Notes: a model not told the origin generated them from the letters alone. A DNA stretch of 64,000 bases from Ichthyophis bannanicus (GCA_033557465.1 CM066040.1:325828297-325892296); one strand, 5' to 3'; shown: positions 41,605-52,169, counted from the first letter of the stretch. A program made the numbers and translations.

Positions 41605-42522
41605 ATGCAGACAGCAGTCCAGCAGCGGGATGGGGGCTTTCCAGTCTTTTGCATTGAGTGTCACATGTATGATTTTCTCCCAGTTGGTGAGAGGTCTTAC
41701 GTGTGCACTAGGTGCAAGGAGCTCTTTGCTCTCAGGGAACAAGTCCGTTCTCTAGAGGCTAAAGTAGCAGACTTGGAAAACATAAGACAGACAGAGAGGT
41801 ACATAGACGAGACCTACAGGGATATAGTCCTGATGTCCCACCTCCAGTCTGGCAGCACCCCTGTTGCCATGGAGGAGAGAGGTCACGTGACAGGAGAGCA
41901 TCACCCTGGTGTGGCAGGAAGTGATCCTGTAACTAGGACCTGTCCTCCAAATGATGTAAAACCCTCTCGCACCGAGGAAGTTTCTCCAGGGCCATGTGCC
42001 CATGAGGGAAGGGTTAGGACAGCCATTATAGTTGGTGATTCGATCATTAGGCATGTAGATAGCTGAGTGGCTGGTGGACGTGAGGATCGCCTGGTAACAT
42101 GCCTGCCGGGTGCGAAGGTAGCGGACCTCACGCGCCACCTAGATAAGGTCTTAGATAGTGCTGGGGAGGAGTCTACTGTCTTAGTACATGGTACCAATGA
42201 CATAGGAAAATGTGGTAGGGAGGTTCTGGAGGAAAAATTTAGGCTTTTAGGTAGGAAGTTGAAATCCAGAACTTCCAGGGTAGCATTCTTCGAAATGCTT
42301 CCTGTTACACGCGCAGGACCCAAAAGGCAGGCAGAGCTCCGGAGTCTCAATGCGTGGATGAGACAATGGTGCAGAGATGAGGGTTTTGGATTTGTTAGGA
42401 ACTGGGGAACATTCTGGGGAAAGGAGGGGCTCTTCCGAAGGGATGGGCTTCACCTTAACCGGGATGGAACCAGGCTGCTGGCATTAACCTTTAAAAAGGA
42501 GATAGAGCAGCTTTTAAACTAG
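41605..42522 (+). pseudogene. CR1 ORF1 protein with CxxC module, coiled-coil-like segment and SGNH/GDSL-esterase-like domain (one internal TGA)
   Basis: From the ATG at 41605, residues about 16-38 hold CIEC and CTRC, a likely metal-binding pair. Then comes a heptad-rich REQVRSLEAKVADLENIRQT segment typical of a short coiled coil. A linker leads to AIIVGDSIIRHVDS, whose GDS is the nucleophile block of SGNH esterases. A TGA follows at 42064-42066 and the same frame continues to 42522 with VLVHGTNDIG (GTND block), PVTRAGPKRQAELRSLNAWM and DGLHLNRDGTRLLA (DxxH catalytic block). CR1 ORF1 proteins with this esterase are known; the role is thought to be RNA or membrane association. The single stop probably inactivates it. 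Confidence 0.85.
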
Positions 42523-42557
42523 ATATTAGGGGAAAGCCGACAGTCGCCCAAGAGCGG

Positions 42558-45521
42558 ATGGTTCGGAAGAATGTATCCTTGAAGGATACTACCAAAAGCA
42601 GAGAGGTTCCGCAAAAGAATAAAGTAGCCCAAATGCCCTCAAGTATGGAGCAGACAGAGCTTAAAGATCCCAATTTACCCATGTCTAACAATAGCCAAAT
42701 TAACATGAACAAAATACATTCTCTAAAATGCTTGTATGCAAATCCTAGAAGTCTAAAGAATAAGATGGGAGAGTTAGAATATATAGCACTAAATGAAAGG
42801 TTAGATATGATTGGAATATCAGAGACATTGTGGAAGGAGGACAACCAGTGGGACACTGTGATACCTGGGTACAAACTATATCGTAATGATAGAGCTGATC
42901 AAATTGGTGGAGGGGTTGCGCTCTATGTTAGAGAGGGCATTGACTCAGAAAGGATTAAAGTTTTGCAGGAAACAAAATCTGCTGTAGAATCTATATGGAT
43001 TGAAATTCCATATAAAAGGGGGAAGGCAATGGCAGTGGGGGTGTACTATCGAGCGCCTGGCCAAAATGACCAAATAGATGATGAAATGCTCAAAGAAATC
43101 AAGGAAGCTAACAAAAGTTACAGCACAGTAATAATAATGGGTGATTTCAATTACCCCGGTATCGACTGGGTCAGTGTCACGTCAGGACATGCTAGGGAGA
43201 TAAAGTTCCTAGATGAAATAAAGACTGCTTCTTGGAGCAGCTGGTTCATGAACCGACCAGAGGGGAAGCCATATTAGACCTAGTCCTTAGTGGAACACCA
43301 GATCTAGTACAAGAGATGAGGGTGTTGGGGCCACTTGGCAATAGTGATCATAGCATGATCGCCTTTGATTTAATTAGTGGAGGAGGGATAGTAAGGAAAT
43401 CCACAGTACTACCTTTTAACTTTCGAAAGGGAGACTATGATAAAATGAGGAAAACAGTTAAGAAAAAATTAAAAGGAGCAGTTGCAAAGGTTAAAGACGT
43501 ACATCAAGCTTGGGTTTTGTTGAAAAGTACTATCTTGGAAGCCCAGAACAGCTGTATTCCATGCTTTAAGAAAAGTGGAAGGAAGTCCAAAAAACTGCCA
43601 GCATGGTTTAAAGGTGAGGTCAGAGAGGCTGTTGTTGCCAAAAAAGCATCTTTCAGGAAATGGAAAAAAAGAGCCAAACGACGAAACCTGGAAACAGCAC
43701 AAGCACTGGCAAGTCAAATGCAAGGCATTGATAAGTCAGGCAAAGAGAGAATTTGAGAAGAAGCTTGCTGCGGAAGCAAAAACGCGAAATAAAGACCTTT
43801 TCAAGTACATTCGTAGCAAAAAACCTGTGAGAGAGTCAGTTGGTCCATTAGATGATAAAGGGGTTAAAGGGGCACTAAGAGGCGACAAGGCAATAGCGGA
43901 GAGACTGAATGAATTCTTTGCTTCGGTCTTTACTGAGGAAGATGTAGGGATGTTACCCATGACTGAAGTGGTATTTAAAGGTGCGGAAGAATTGAAGGAA
44001 ATATCGATACATCGGGAAGATGTCTTACAACTATTAGATAAACTGAAGAGTAGCAAATCACCTGGGCCAGATAGTATACATCCAAGGGTGTTGAAAGAAC
44101 TGAAATATGAGATTGCAGACCTGCTATCAGTAATCTGTGAACTATCATTAAAATCATCTCTAATACCTGAAGATTGGAGGATCGCCAATGTAACACCAAT
44201 TTTTAAAAAGGGTTCCAGGGGTGATCCGGGAAACTACAGACCGGTGAGCCTGACGTCAGTACCGGGAAAAATGGTAGAAACCATCATAAAGAATAAAATT
44301 ACTCAGCATGTAGATAGTCACGACCTAATGGGAGACAGCCAACATGGCTTTAGACAAGGAAGATCTTGTCTTACTAATCTGTTATGTTTTTTTGAAGGAG
44401 TGAATAAACAGGTGGACAAAGGTGAGTCGGTTGATATTGTATATCTGGACTTTCAGAAAGCCTTTGACAAGGTCCCTCATCAGAGACTTTTGCCAAAACT
44501 AAAGAGTCATGGGATAGAAGGCAGTGTACTATTGTGGATCAGGAACTGGTTAAAAGATAGAAAGCAGAGGGTAGGGCTAAATGGCCAATTTTCCCAATGG
44601 AGAAAGGTGAATAGTGATGTACCCCAGGGATCTGTGCTGGGTCCGCTGCTTTTTGACATATTCATAAATGACCTGGAAAGTGGAATAACGAGTGAGGTTA
44701 TCAAATTTGCAGATGACACAAAACTATTTAAAGTTGTTAAAACCCAAGAGGATTGTGAAAAATTGCAAGAGGATCTTGATAAATTGGAAGACTGGGCATC
44801 AAAATGGCAGATGAAATTTAATGTGGACAAGTGCAAGGTTATGTACCTAGGGAAGAACAACCCAAACTATGGTTACATGATGCAAGGTTCCACATTAGGA
44901 ACCACCACCCAGGAAAAAGATTTAGGCGTCATTGTGGATACCATGTTAAAACCCTCGGCCCAGTGTGCAGCGGCGGCCAAGAGAGCAAATAGAATGCTAG
45001 GTATGATAAGGAAAGGAATGGAAAATAAAACAAAAGATATTATAATGCCTCTGTATCGTTCCATGGTGAGACCGCACCTTGAATATTGTGTGCAATTCTG
45101 GTCACCGTATCTTAAAAAGGATATAGCGATTTTAGAAAAGGTTCAGAGAAGAGCCACCAAAATGGTAAAGGGGATGGAAGGATACTCCTATGAAGAAAGG
45201 CTAAAAAGGTTAGGGCTCTTTAACCTGGGAAAGAGACGGCTGAGGGGAGATATGATAGAAGTCTATAAATTAATGAACGGAGTGGAACGGGTAAACGTAG
45301 ATTGATTGTTTACGTTATCAGAATATAGAAAGACTAGGGGACATGCAATGAAGCTACAGGGTAAACTATTTAAGACTAATAAAAGAAAATATTTTTTCAC
45401 TCAACGTGTAATCAAACTCTGGAATTTGTTACCAGAGGATGTAGTAAAGGCTGTTAGTGTAGCTGGGTTTAAAAAAGGTTTGGACAAGTTCCTGGAGGAA
45501 AGGTCCATAAACCATTATTAA
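42558..45521 (+). pseudogene. CR1 ORF2: endonuclease and reverse transcriptase (two frameshifts, one stop)
   Basis: Frame 42558-43277 has CLYANPRSLKNKMGELEYIA, ISETLWKEDN (catalytic Glu), GGGVALYVREGIDSERIKV, and VIIMGDFNYPGIDWV. Near 43225 one base is missing relative to the copy at 21360 (AAATAAAGACT against ACATAAATGACT), moving the GNSDHSMIAFDL block to frame 43232-43756. An extra A in the run near 43670 moves the rest to 43575-45305, with GNYRPVSLTSVPGKM, FDKVPHQRLL, VPQGSVLGPLLFDIFINDL and VIKFADDTKLF. A TGA at 45303-45305 stands where other copies have CGA; the frame then continues to 45521. It lies 35 bp after the ORF1 stop. It would nick target DNA and copy CR1 RNA. Confidence 0.92.
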
Positions 45522-45635
45522 GAAGTGACCGAAGATATCAATGCTTGACCCAGTACAAGCATTGTGGAACTTGTGTCTCTTGGGGAAACTGCTAGGTACA
45601 TATGACCTAGATTGGCCACTGTTGGAAACAGAATA

Positions 45636-47741
45636 TCTATATCTTTATCTTTATTAAAATTTGATATACCGCTGTGGCAAAAGCATTAAGCGGTGTACAA
45701 TAAAAACTGATTAGCACCACAACCCAAGAAACAGAACGCCAAAATTAAGACAGGAAAGAAGGGTAAAGAGAAAGTGAACAAATCACACTGGAACATTTAA
45801 CAGTAAATGATAATAAGTCGCAAAACAAATCATGTTAACATTTAACATCAAATCATAACAAATCATAGGAGAAATAATATTAACCAAACCAGGGTACATA
45901 AAAGGACATAAGTAAACAGACAGGGACAATACATGGGGTTAGCACACAAGCAGAGACCAATCAGGGTGGAGCTTCAGGGGGAAGGTCAAAAGCTTTCTGG
46001 AAAAGGTAAGTTTTGAGCAGTGACTTAAACTGAGGGTAGGATGGTTCTAGACGAAGTGAGGTGGGTAACATATTCCAGAGTGAAGGACCAAGGAAAAACC
46101 AGGCTGAGTGCCGTGTCTGCTCCAGACAGGCTTGGGAAGGTGAAGGAAGAGACAAACGGTTAGCATGAATTGAACGAAGCAGCCGATGGGGAGAATATAG
46201 TGAGATACAGTCTGCCAGGTAACGGGGAGTACAGGTGTAAATGGTCCGGTGAAGGAGAATCAGAAATTTGTAGTGAAAGCGATATTGGAGAGGAAGCCAG
46301 TGTAAACGGAGCAGGACGGGAGTGATATGATCATATCTACTGGAAACAGTAACGAGGCGAGCTGCAGTATTCTGAATACGTTGTAACCTCTGAAGACAGT
46401 AGTTGGGGAGATTGGCCAGATAGACATTGCAGTAGTCCAGCCTACTGATTACAAGGGCAATGACAAGAGTAATTAGGGCGCTAGAGGGTAAAACAGACCG
46501 GACGGCCCTAATTTGCCGCAGAGCAGTGAAAGAACAACGGGAAACCCTTGAAATATGCTCAGAGAAAGTTAAAGAAGAGTCTAGAATTACACCCAGATAG
46601 CGAACAGAAGAGGTAAGGGGAATACTAGATGATCCAATAGAAGGTGCAAGAGTGGGGCATGTACCACTGAGAGAAACCCACATTGCTGAAGATTTTGCTG
46701 GATTAAGATGAAGAAAATTTTTCGATAACCAGGAGGCAATGTGGGAAAGACAGAGGTTCAGCTGTGCAATGTCAGGGGAGAGAGGTGAAGTATGGGATAG
46801 GAGAACTATGTCATCTGCATATAGGTAGGATGAAACCGAATATTGTTGAATGATCAAGGGCAGAGGGGCAAGGAAAATATTAAATAAGAGAGGGGAAAGC
46901 ACAGAGCCTTGTGGGACACCACAAGTGAGAGGGAAGATGGACGAGGACTGATCATTTACATGTACTGAAAAAGAACGGGATGAAAGGAATGAATGAAACC
47001 AACACCAAACAGAACCTCGAAGACCAATATCAGAGAGCCGAGAAAGAAGTGTGTGATGGTCAACCAAATCGAATGCTGCAGACAGATCGAGGGATACAAG
47101 AAGAGTGATGTCACCACGATCGTGAGATGTGTGTAATTCATTTAGTAGAGCTAGAAGAACAGTCTCAGTGCTATGTCCCCGGCGGAATCCCGCCTGACGG
47201 GGGTGGAGAGCGTTGATAGACTCAACATGAGAACTGAGTTGAACAAAGGCACACCGTTCAAGGAGCTTAGCGAGAAATGGAAGGTTAGATACCGGACGCC
47301 AGTGTGAGAGTGTGGATGGATCTAAGGATGGTTGTTTTAGTAGAGGGCGGAGGATTGCTGATTTCCAAGATGATGGGAAATGACCAGAGGAAAAGCTAGA
47401 GCTGATAATGGTGGTGATAACTGGGACTAGTTCTAGGGAGGGCTCCAGGAGCCATCTAGAAGGGACAGGATCGAGAATGCAAGTAGTTTTCCTCGCAGTG
47501 GATAGAAATGTAAGCACTTCCGCCGCAAGGACAGGATGGAAAGATGACCAAGTATGAGCGTATACAGGTTCAATAGGAGCAGAGGCGGGTGGTGGGAGAA
47601 CAGTTGAGGGAGGTAGGGGGGAAGTAGGGGCCACAGCACGTGAGGAAGGAAGGGGGGAGAGAGGGGGAGGAGGAGGTGGAGTTATGAAGGATGAGCGAAG
47701 AGTTAACACCTTATTAGAGAAGAAAGTAGCAAGGGACTGGG
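45636..47741 (-). mobile_element. L2 LINE with (AAAGAT)n tail, inserted in CR1 3' UTR
   Basis: The CR1 3' UTR breaks after GGAAACAGAATA and resumes with a CTGGGGCTGCCGGACCTTGG-like sequence near 47742. The tail ATCTTTATCTTTATTA (plus strand, 45644-45660) and the stem-loop ACCGCTGTGGCAAAAGC...AAGCGGT lie at the left, so the strand is minus. The copy is 5' truncated within the region ahead of the reverse transcriptase. No clear target duplication was found. Confidence 0.9.
45961..47709 (-). CDS. L2 reverse transcriptase, 582 open codons
   Basis: This is the longest open frame in the window. A Pro/Ser-rich stretch (PPPPPPLSPLPSSRAV) comes first. The polymerase follows: [100 protein letters not shown] and SYLYADDIVLLS with catalytic YADD. 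Thumb and tail blocks (VRYLGVILDSSLTFSEHIS, RLDYCNVYLANLP, FFLGPSLWNMLPTSLRLEP) lead to a natural stop. It lacks the endonuclease. The Met at 47709 may be chance, since the element is truncated. Its intactness implies a recent insertion. Confidence 0.92.
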   Translation of the reverse strand: MLTLRSSFITPPPPPPLSPLPSSRAVAPTSPLPPSTVLPPPASAPIEPVYAHTWSSFHPVLAAEVLTFLSTARKTTCILDPVPSRWLLEPSLELVPVITTIISSSFSSGHFPSSWKSAILRPLLKQPSLDPSTLSHWRPVSNLPFLAKLLERCAFVQLSSHVESINALHPRQAGFRRGHSTETVLLALLNELHTSHDRGDITLLVSLDLSAAFDLVDHHTLLSRLSDIGLRGSVWCWFHSFLSSRSFSVHVNDQSSSIFPLTCGVPQGSVLSPLLFNIFLAPLPLIIQQYSVSSYLYADDIVLLSHTSPLSPDIAQLNLCLSHIASWLSKNFLHLNPAKSSAMWVSLSGTCPTLAPSIGSSSIPLTSSVRYLGVILDSSLTFSEHISRVSRCSFTALRQIRAVRSVLPSSALITLVIALVISRLDYCNVYLANLPNYCLQRLQRIQNTAARLVTVSSRYDHITPVLLRLHWLPLQYRFHYKFLILLHRTIYTCTPRYLADCISLYSPHRLLRSIHANRLSLPSPSQACLEQTRHSAWFFLGPSLWNMLPTSLRLEPSYPQFKSLLKTYLFQKAFDLPPEAPP

Positions 47742-47803
47742 GGTCTGGGGCTGCCGGACCTTGGTCTGACCCAGTATGGCATATCTTATGTTCTTATGTT
47801 CTT
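47742..47803 (+). mobile_element. CR1 3' terminus (end of the 41192 element)
   Basis: GACCTTGGTCTGACCCAGTA, TGGCATATCTTATG and TTCTTATGTTCTTA octamers complete the CR1 interrupted at 45635. The same wording ends the copy at 18940-19010. Host L2 sequence (ACCCCTAGGTTGC) follows at once. Confidence 0.9.
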
Positions 47804-49226
47804 AACCCCTAGGTTGCAGACCGAGGGAACAGGAAGGATAGTAGATCCATCCACATGGATTGAGAGAGGGGGAAGTGGGGGGGAGGAGTTAGGTGAAAAG
47901 TCAAGGAGTTCAGTCTTGGCCATGTTCAGTTTCAGTCGTCGATGAGACATCCAGGCAGCGATGTCCGAAAGACAGGCAGAGATCTTGGACTGGGTTGCCG
48001 GAGAAATATTAAGTGTAGAGAGGTAGATTTGTGAGTCATCGGCATAGAGATGGTACTGAAAGCCATGGGAGGAGATAAGCGCACCAAGGCATTGGGTATA
48101 GAGAGAGAAGAGGAAGGGGCTTAAGACAGATCCCTGGGGTACACCTACATGGAGCGGGGTAGGGGAGGAGGAGGAGCCACCAGAGCATATGCTAAATGAG
48201 CGATGGTAGAGGTAGGAGGAGAACCAGAATAGTATGGTCCTTGAAGCCAAGCGAGGAGAGGGTGATGAGGAGAAGGTCGTGGTCAACGGTGTCAAAGGCA
48301 GCAGAAAGGTCAAGAAGGATGAGGATTGAATAGAGGCCCTTGGATTTAGCCAAGAACAGGTCGTTTGTGACTTTTGTGAGTGCCGTTTCAGTGGAGTGTA
48401 GGGGACGGAAGCTGGATTGAAGTGGGTCGAGGAGGGCCTGGGAGGTGAGGAAGTCGAGGCAGCGATGGTGCACTGCTCATTCTAATAGTTTGGATAAGAA
48501 GGGAAGGAGGGGATGGGCCGATAGAAGGGTATGTGGGATCAAGTGAGGGTTTCTTGAGGAGGGGTGTGACAACAGCATGTTTGAAGTCAGCAGGGACAGT
48601 TGCAGTGGAGAGTGAGAGGTTGAGGATATGAGTGATGGAGGGGGCAATGGTGAGGGGGATGGAACGCAGGAGATGGGTGGGGATAGGGTCTGATGAACAG
48701 GTGGTGGGTTTGGAGGAGGACAGAAGGAGTGCAGTTTTTTCCTCAGAGATCGAGGGGAAGGAGGAGAGGGTAGGAGAGGGAGTATGGGTGGGATAGGAGA
48801 ATTGGGGAGGAGGGGATGTAGATGGGGGGTAGGGAATTGGAGGGTAATCTTGTGAATTTTGTCGTGGAAGTAGTCGGCTAGGGTTTGGGCAGAAAGGGAG
48901 GGCGGGATCGGGGGTGGGGGGACCTTGAGGAGAGAGTTGAGGGTATTAAAGAGACGGCGAGGATCAGAGGCAAGGGAGTTGGTCAGATGGATGTAGTAAT
49001 CTTGTTTGGCAAGTGCTAAGGTAGACTGGAAGGAGCCAAGCATGAATTTGAAGTGTAGAAGGTCTTCCATGGAGCGGGATTTGGACCAAGCTCGTTCGGC
49101 AGAACAGGCACAGATGCATAGGTAATGGGTAGTGGGTGAAAGCCAGGGTTGGGGAGTAGATAGTTTGACAGGACGTGGGGTGGGAGGGGCAAGGATGTCA
49201 AGGGCTGAGGATAATGTGGCATTGTA
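47804..49226 (-). pseudogene. L2 copy 2 reverse transcriptase and linker, middle segment
   Basis: Frame 47786-48313 has [54 protein letters not shown] (catalytic YADD kept) and [15 protein letters not shown]. Frame 48192-48473 has [39 protein letters not shown]. Frame 48477-49070 has the LKVPPPPIPPSLSAQTLADYF linker. Frameshifts separate these. At 49226 an L2 of another lineage interrupts the linker. Confidence 0.85.
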
Positions 49227-50613
49227 TTTATTTATTTATTTATTTAATACACACTTATATACCGCCACTTCCAACGATCAGCAGCGGTTCGATTCCATCT
49301 TTTGGGGGTTGTCAAATCAAGACCGGGAGGTGGGGATAGTATATACATTAGATCAGAGGGTAAGGTCACAGCACACAGGGTTAGTGTCTTGGGGAATGGG
49401 CTACACATATTTACATTATACATACATATTTACATATTTATACATATTTACATATTTATACATATAACGGTTTCAAAAGCGTATAATTATCTGATTTCTT
49501 TGCTACGACTCTATTGAACTTGAGAGTCATAGTTGATTGTAGTGACTTTTGAATAGGTGAGTTTTTAGCTCCTTCCTGAAATTGGTAATGTCCTTGATTA
49601 GACGCAGCTCAAAAGGGAGTTGATTCCAGAGTGTTGGCGCAGAGAATGAGAAAGCTCTGCGACTTGTACTTGTTTTCACTGATCTAATGTTGGTGGGGAC
49701 TTGTAGGGTGCCCGAATTGGTGGTTCTCCTGTCCCTATTTGTAGGTTGCGTGCTGATAAGTGAGGAAAGAAATGAGGGGGCTATGCCATTGATAAGTTTG
49801 AACGTGGTTACCAGTATCTTGTATTGTATCCTGGCTGCAATTGGAAGCCAATGTAGTTCGATTAAAATGGGAGTAATGTGTTCAGCAATGCTTGTTCCCA
49901 TTATGATCCTGGCTGTCACATTTTGGGCCATCTGAAGGATATTTAGTGATTTTCTAGGCAGCCCTTGTAAGATGGCGTTACAATAGTCTAGGTGCGGCAT
50001 AATTAGTGCTTGTGCCACAGACCGAAAATCACAGGGTTCTATTATTTTCCTTAGTGGTTGTATCACCCTAAGTTTATGGAAGATAGCCTTGTTTGTTTTT
50101 CGTAGATGTGTATCCATTTTTAGGTTGCAGTCGAGTGTGACTCCTAGATATTTGATTTCGTTCTTCGTTTTGTACGTGTTGTTGCACAGAGTGATTGTAG
50201 GCGGGGGCTTGAAGTTCAGTTTACTGGATATATACATGACTTCTGTTTTCTTGTGGTTAATTGTCATGTTGTTTCTCTGTAGCCATCTTAACATCTCGTC
50301 GAGGCAGGTTTCGAGCTGTGTATATTTAGGATCCAAAGTATCCAATTGTGAGTAAAGCATAATATCATCCGCATAAATGTGGTAGTTGATATTATGCCTT
50401 TTGAAAATGTCACAGAGGGGTTGCATGTAAATATTGAACAGTAGTGCCGAGAGAGCCGAACCCTGGGGTATGCCCTGTGATTGAGAGAATGCTTCAGCTT
50501 TTTCCCCATTGAATTGTACTTGTGGTCTTCTGTTTGTTATGTAGGAGGAGAACCATTTGAGTGGGGTTCCCACAATTCCTATAGATTCCAGTTTGTTAGG
50601 GAGGATCCCATGA
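49227..50613 (-). mobile_element. L2 LINE (AAATAAAT tail), 5' truncated, inserted in L2 copy 2
   Basis: The tail TTTATTTATTTATTTATTTA lies at 49227-49246; the 3' stem-loop (ATACCGCC..CAGCGGT) is at 49258-49287. TGTA occurs at both junctions (49223-49226 and 50614-50617). The host linker sequence GGCATTGTA joins CAGATAATGCCTCG when the insert is removed. TACATATTTATACATATT repeats in its 3' UTR (49425-49470) form a short satellite-like run. Confidence 0.9.
49527..50573 (-). CDS. L2 reverse transcriptase C-terminal half, 348 open codons
   Basis: The frame begins GTPLKWFSSYITNRRPQVQF and continues with SQGIPQGSALSALLFNIYMQ, YHIYADDIMLYSQ (catalytic YADD), NNMTINHKKTEVMYISSKL, IKYLGVTLDCNLKMDTHL, MPHLDYCNAILQGLPRKS, ITPILIELHWLPIAARIQYK and SRRAFSFSAPTLWNQLPFEL to a natural stop. 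It lacks the fingers and the endonuclease. Together with the fragment at 1-465 it defines one L2 sub-lineage. Confidence 0.9.
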   Translation of the reverse strand: MGTPLKWFSSYITNRRPQVQFNGEKAEAFSQSQGIPQGSALSALLFNIYMQPLCDIFKRHNINYHIYADDIMLYSQLDTLDPKYTQLETCLDEMLRWLQRNNMTINHKKTEVMYISSKLNFKPPPTITLCNNTYKTKNEIKYLGVTLDCNLKMDTHLRKTNKAIFHKLRVIQPLRKIIEPCDFRSVAQALIMPHLDYCNAILQGLPRKSLNILQMAQNVTARIIMGTSIAEHITPILIELHWLPIAARIQYKILVTTFKLINGIAPSFLSSLISTQPTNRDRRTTNSGTLQVPTNIRSVKTSTSRRAFSFSAPTLWNQLPFELRLIKDITNFRKELKTHLFKSHYNQL

Positions 50614-50787
50614 TGTACAGATAATGCCTCGTCGACGGACTTGGAGGATAAAATGGCAGAATGAGATGGAGAGATGGTGGAGGAGAGAGTTAGGGGATCA
50701 ATAGTATGAAGGTTTCTAAATAGGAAGGAGGAGACAGGACGGGGTTGGGACGGCGGTAGTTGAAGAGTAAATGTTAAGAGGTGATGG

Positions 50788-51459
50788 TCAGATGAGGGAA
50801 GGATTGATTTGCAGAAGCTTGAGGGAGAGGAGTTGGAGAATTAGGTCAAGGCAGTGGCCATGTAGATGTGTGGGGGCAGTGGAGCAGGGCATGAGGTCAA
50901 AAGAGGAGGTAAGAGCGAGGAACTTTGAAGCATGGGGGTCGGAAGGGTTGTCGGTGTGAATGTTGAAATCTCCAAGAATAAGAGTGAGGGAGGAGGGATC
51001 CATGAAGGCAGAAAGCCAGGAGTCAAAGTCGGTGAGGAAGGTTGATTTGGATTTGTCCGGTGGGCGATAGATAACAGCTATTCGGAGGGGAATTGGTGAG
51101 AGGAGGCGAATGGAGTGGACTTCGAAGGAGTCTCCATGGGGTGGCAGAAGGGGTTGGAATTGGCAGGAGGGAGCGAGTAGGAGGCCGACACCACCACCGC
51201 GACCAGTAAGTTGGGATGTATGGGAGAACTGGTAGCCTCCATAGCAGAGAGAGGCAATGCATGCGGTGTCGTCTGGGGGGAGCCAGTTCTCAGTCAAGGC
51301 AAGAAGATGAAGGGCATTGGAGATGAAAAGGTCATGAATAAAAGTGCTTTTTTTATGACTGAGCATGCGTTCCATAAGGCACATGAAAATGGGAGGGCGG
51401 GGGGTGGAGGAGAGGGATATGGATAAGGTTAGATAAGTTGCGTGTAGATTTCTTATCAA
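50788..51459 (-). CDS. L2 AP-type endonuclease, 223 open codons (copy 2)
   Basis: The frame contains FISNALHLLALTENWLPPDD (the TENWL box has the catalytic Glu), ACIASLCYGGYQFSHTSQL, GRGGGVGLLLAPSCQFQPL, IAVIYRPPDKS and SSLTLILGDFNIHTDNPSDP (GDFN box), then PTHLHGHCLDLIL. The final SDH box lies in the next frame around 50770-50790 (PSSDHHLLTF reads there). It corresponds to the endonuclease that nicks the insertion site. Confidence 0.85.
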   Translation of the reverse strand: MIRNLHATYLTLSISLSSTPRPPIFMCLMERMLSHKKSTFIHDLFISNALHLLALTENWLPPDDTACIASLCYGGYQFSHTSQLTGRGGGVGLLLAPSCQFQPLLPPHGDSFEVHSIRLLSPIPLRIAVIYRPPDKSKSTFLTDFDSWLSAFMDPSSLTLILGDFNIHTDNPSDPHASKFLALTSSFDLMPCSTAPTHLHGHCLDLILQLLSLKLLQINPSLI

Positions 51460-51572
51460 AGTAGCGTGGGGGTCTATTTCTAGGGTAATGCTGAGATAGG
51501 GTAGGGTTGGAGTTGATATCTATGGATAATTGAGTGTGGGATGAGTGGGAAAGGGTGGGAAGAGGGAGGAGT

Positions 51573-51602
51573 GGGATGTGGGATGTGGGATGTGGGATGT
51601 GG
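51573..51602. repeat. GGGATGT heptanucleotide repeat
   Basis: Four tandem GGGATGT units lie between the endonuclease and the NPGP-coding segment of L2 copy 2. Confidence 0.85.
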
Positions 51603-51657
51603 ATGAGATTAGATGGGGTATGTGAGGAACTTTTTCTAGACTGAGAACGAAGTCGGG

Positions 51658-51681
51658 GGGGCCAGGGTTGGGATTGATGTT
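51658..51681 (-). other. NPGP (2A-like) motif, L2 copy 2
   Basis: The minus strand reads FSSGNINPNPGP, matching SSGDINPNPGP of copy 1 (36383-36406), with the first Asp changed to Asn. It lies between the Leu/Pro-rich leader and the endonuclease. Confidence 0.65.
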
Positions 51682-51760
51682 ACCGGATGAGAAAAGGAGT
51701 ATTAGAGAGCGAGGTATAGTGGAGATTGTCCGGCGGAAGCGAGGGTGGGGTGGCCTTAAA

Positions 51761-51952
51761 GAGAGGGGGGCTGGTTGAATGCGGGGGATGGTATGAAGAA
51801 GCTCAAGAGCCAGTGCAAGGCTAGGGGGCAGAGTGGAGGGGGAAGAGAGGAAGGTAGAGAGGGGGGCTGGTTGAATGCGGGAGATGGTGTGAGGAAGCTC
51901 AAGGGCAGGTGCTAGGCTGGGGGGCAGAGTGGAGGGGGAAGTGAGGAAGGTA
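51761..51952. repeat. 96-bp tandem duplication in L2 leader
   Basis: GAGAGGGGGGCTGGTTGAAT starts at 51761 and again at 51857, an exact 96-bp period (32 codons, so the reading frame is kept). It duplicates a segment encoding the LALELLHTIPRIQPAPL-type stretch of the leader. Copies differ at roughly ten positions. Confidence 0.85.
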
Positions 51953-52169
51953 GGGGAAGCTTAGGGGGATGAGGGGGGAGGGAGTTGGTGGGTGTTGGTA
52001 GGAGGGGAGGCAGTTGGTGAGGATAATGAAGAGGAGGACAATGAGGTGTGGGGCCATGGTAGTGGGTAGAAAGGTCTGAGCAAGCAGTGGGTAGCAAGTT
52101 CTAGGCAATCAATATTTAGCACTTGAAAGGCAGACAAGCAGGCAGTGGATAGTGGTTCAGTGCAAGCAA

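Larger units (their letters stand above)
41192..45635 (+). mobile_element. CR1 LINE, near full length, main part
   Basis: It begins where the host L2 stops (GGTGTCGAAG), has a 5' UTR of about 410 bp, ORF1 (41605-42522), ORF2 (42558-45521) and a 3' UTR cut at 45635 by an L2 and completed at about 47742-47803. Its end is the TTATGTTCTTATGTTCTTA octamer run. Only about four coding lesions are visible, fewer than in any other CR1 here, so it is probably the youngest. Removing it rejoins the host L2 coding sequence. Confidence 0.93.

Noticed and set aside
42000..42522. Host GDSL/SGNH esterase gene
   Set aside because: It lies in a CR1 ORF1 position directly before ORF2, in frame with a CxxC and coiled-coil N terminus. 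It is an element gene.
51211..51426. Plus-strand frames over L2 endonuclease regions
   Set aside because: Antisense shadows of the minus-strand endonuclease.
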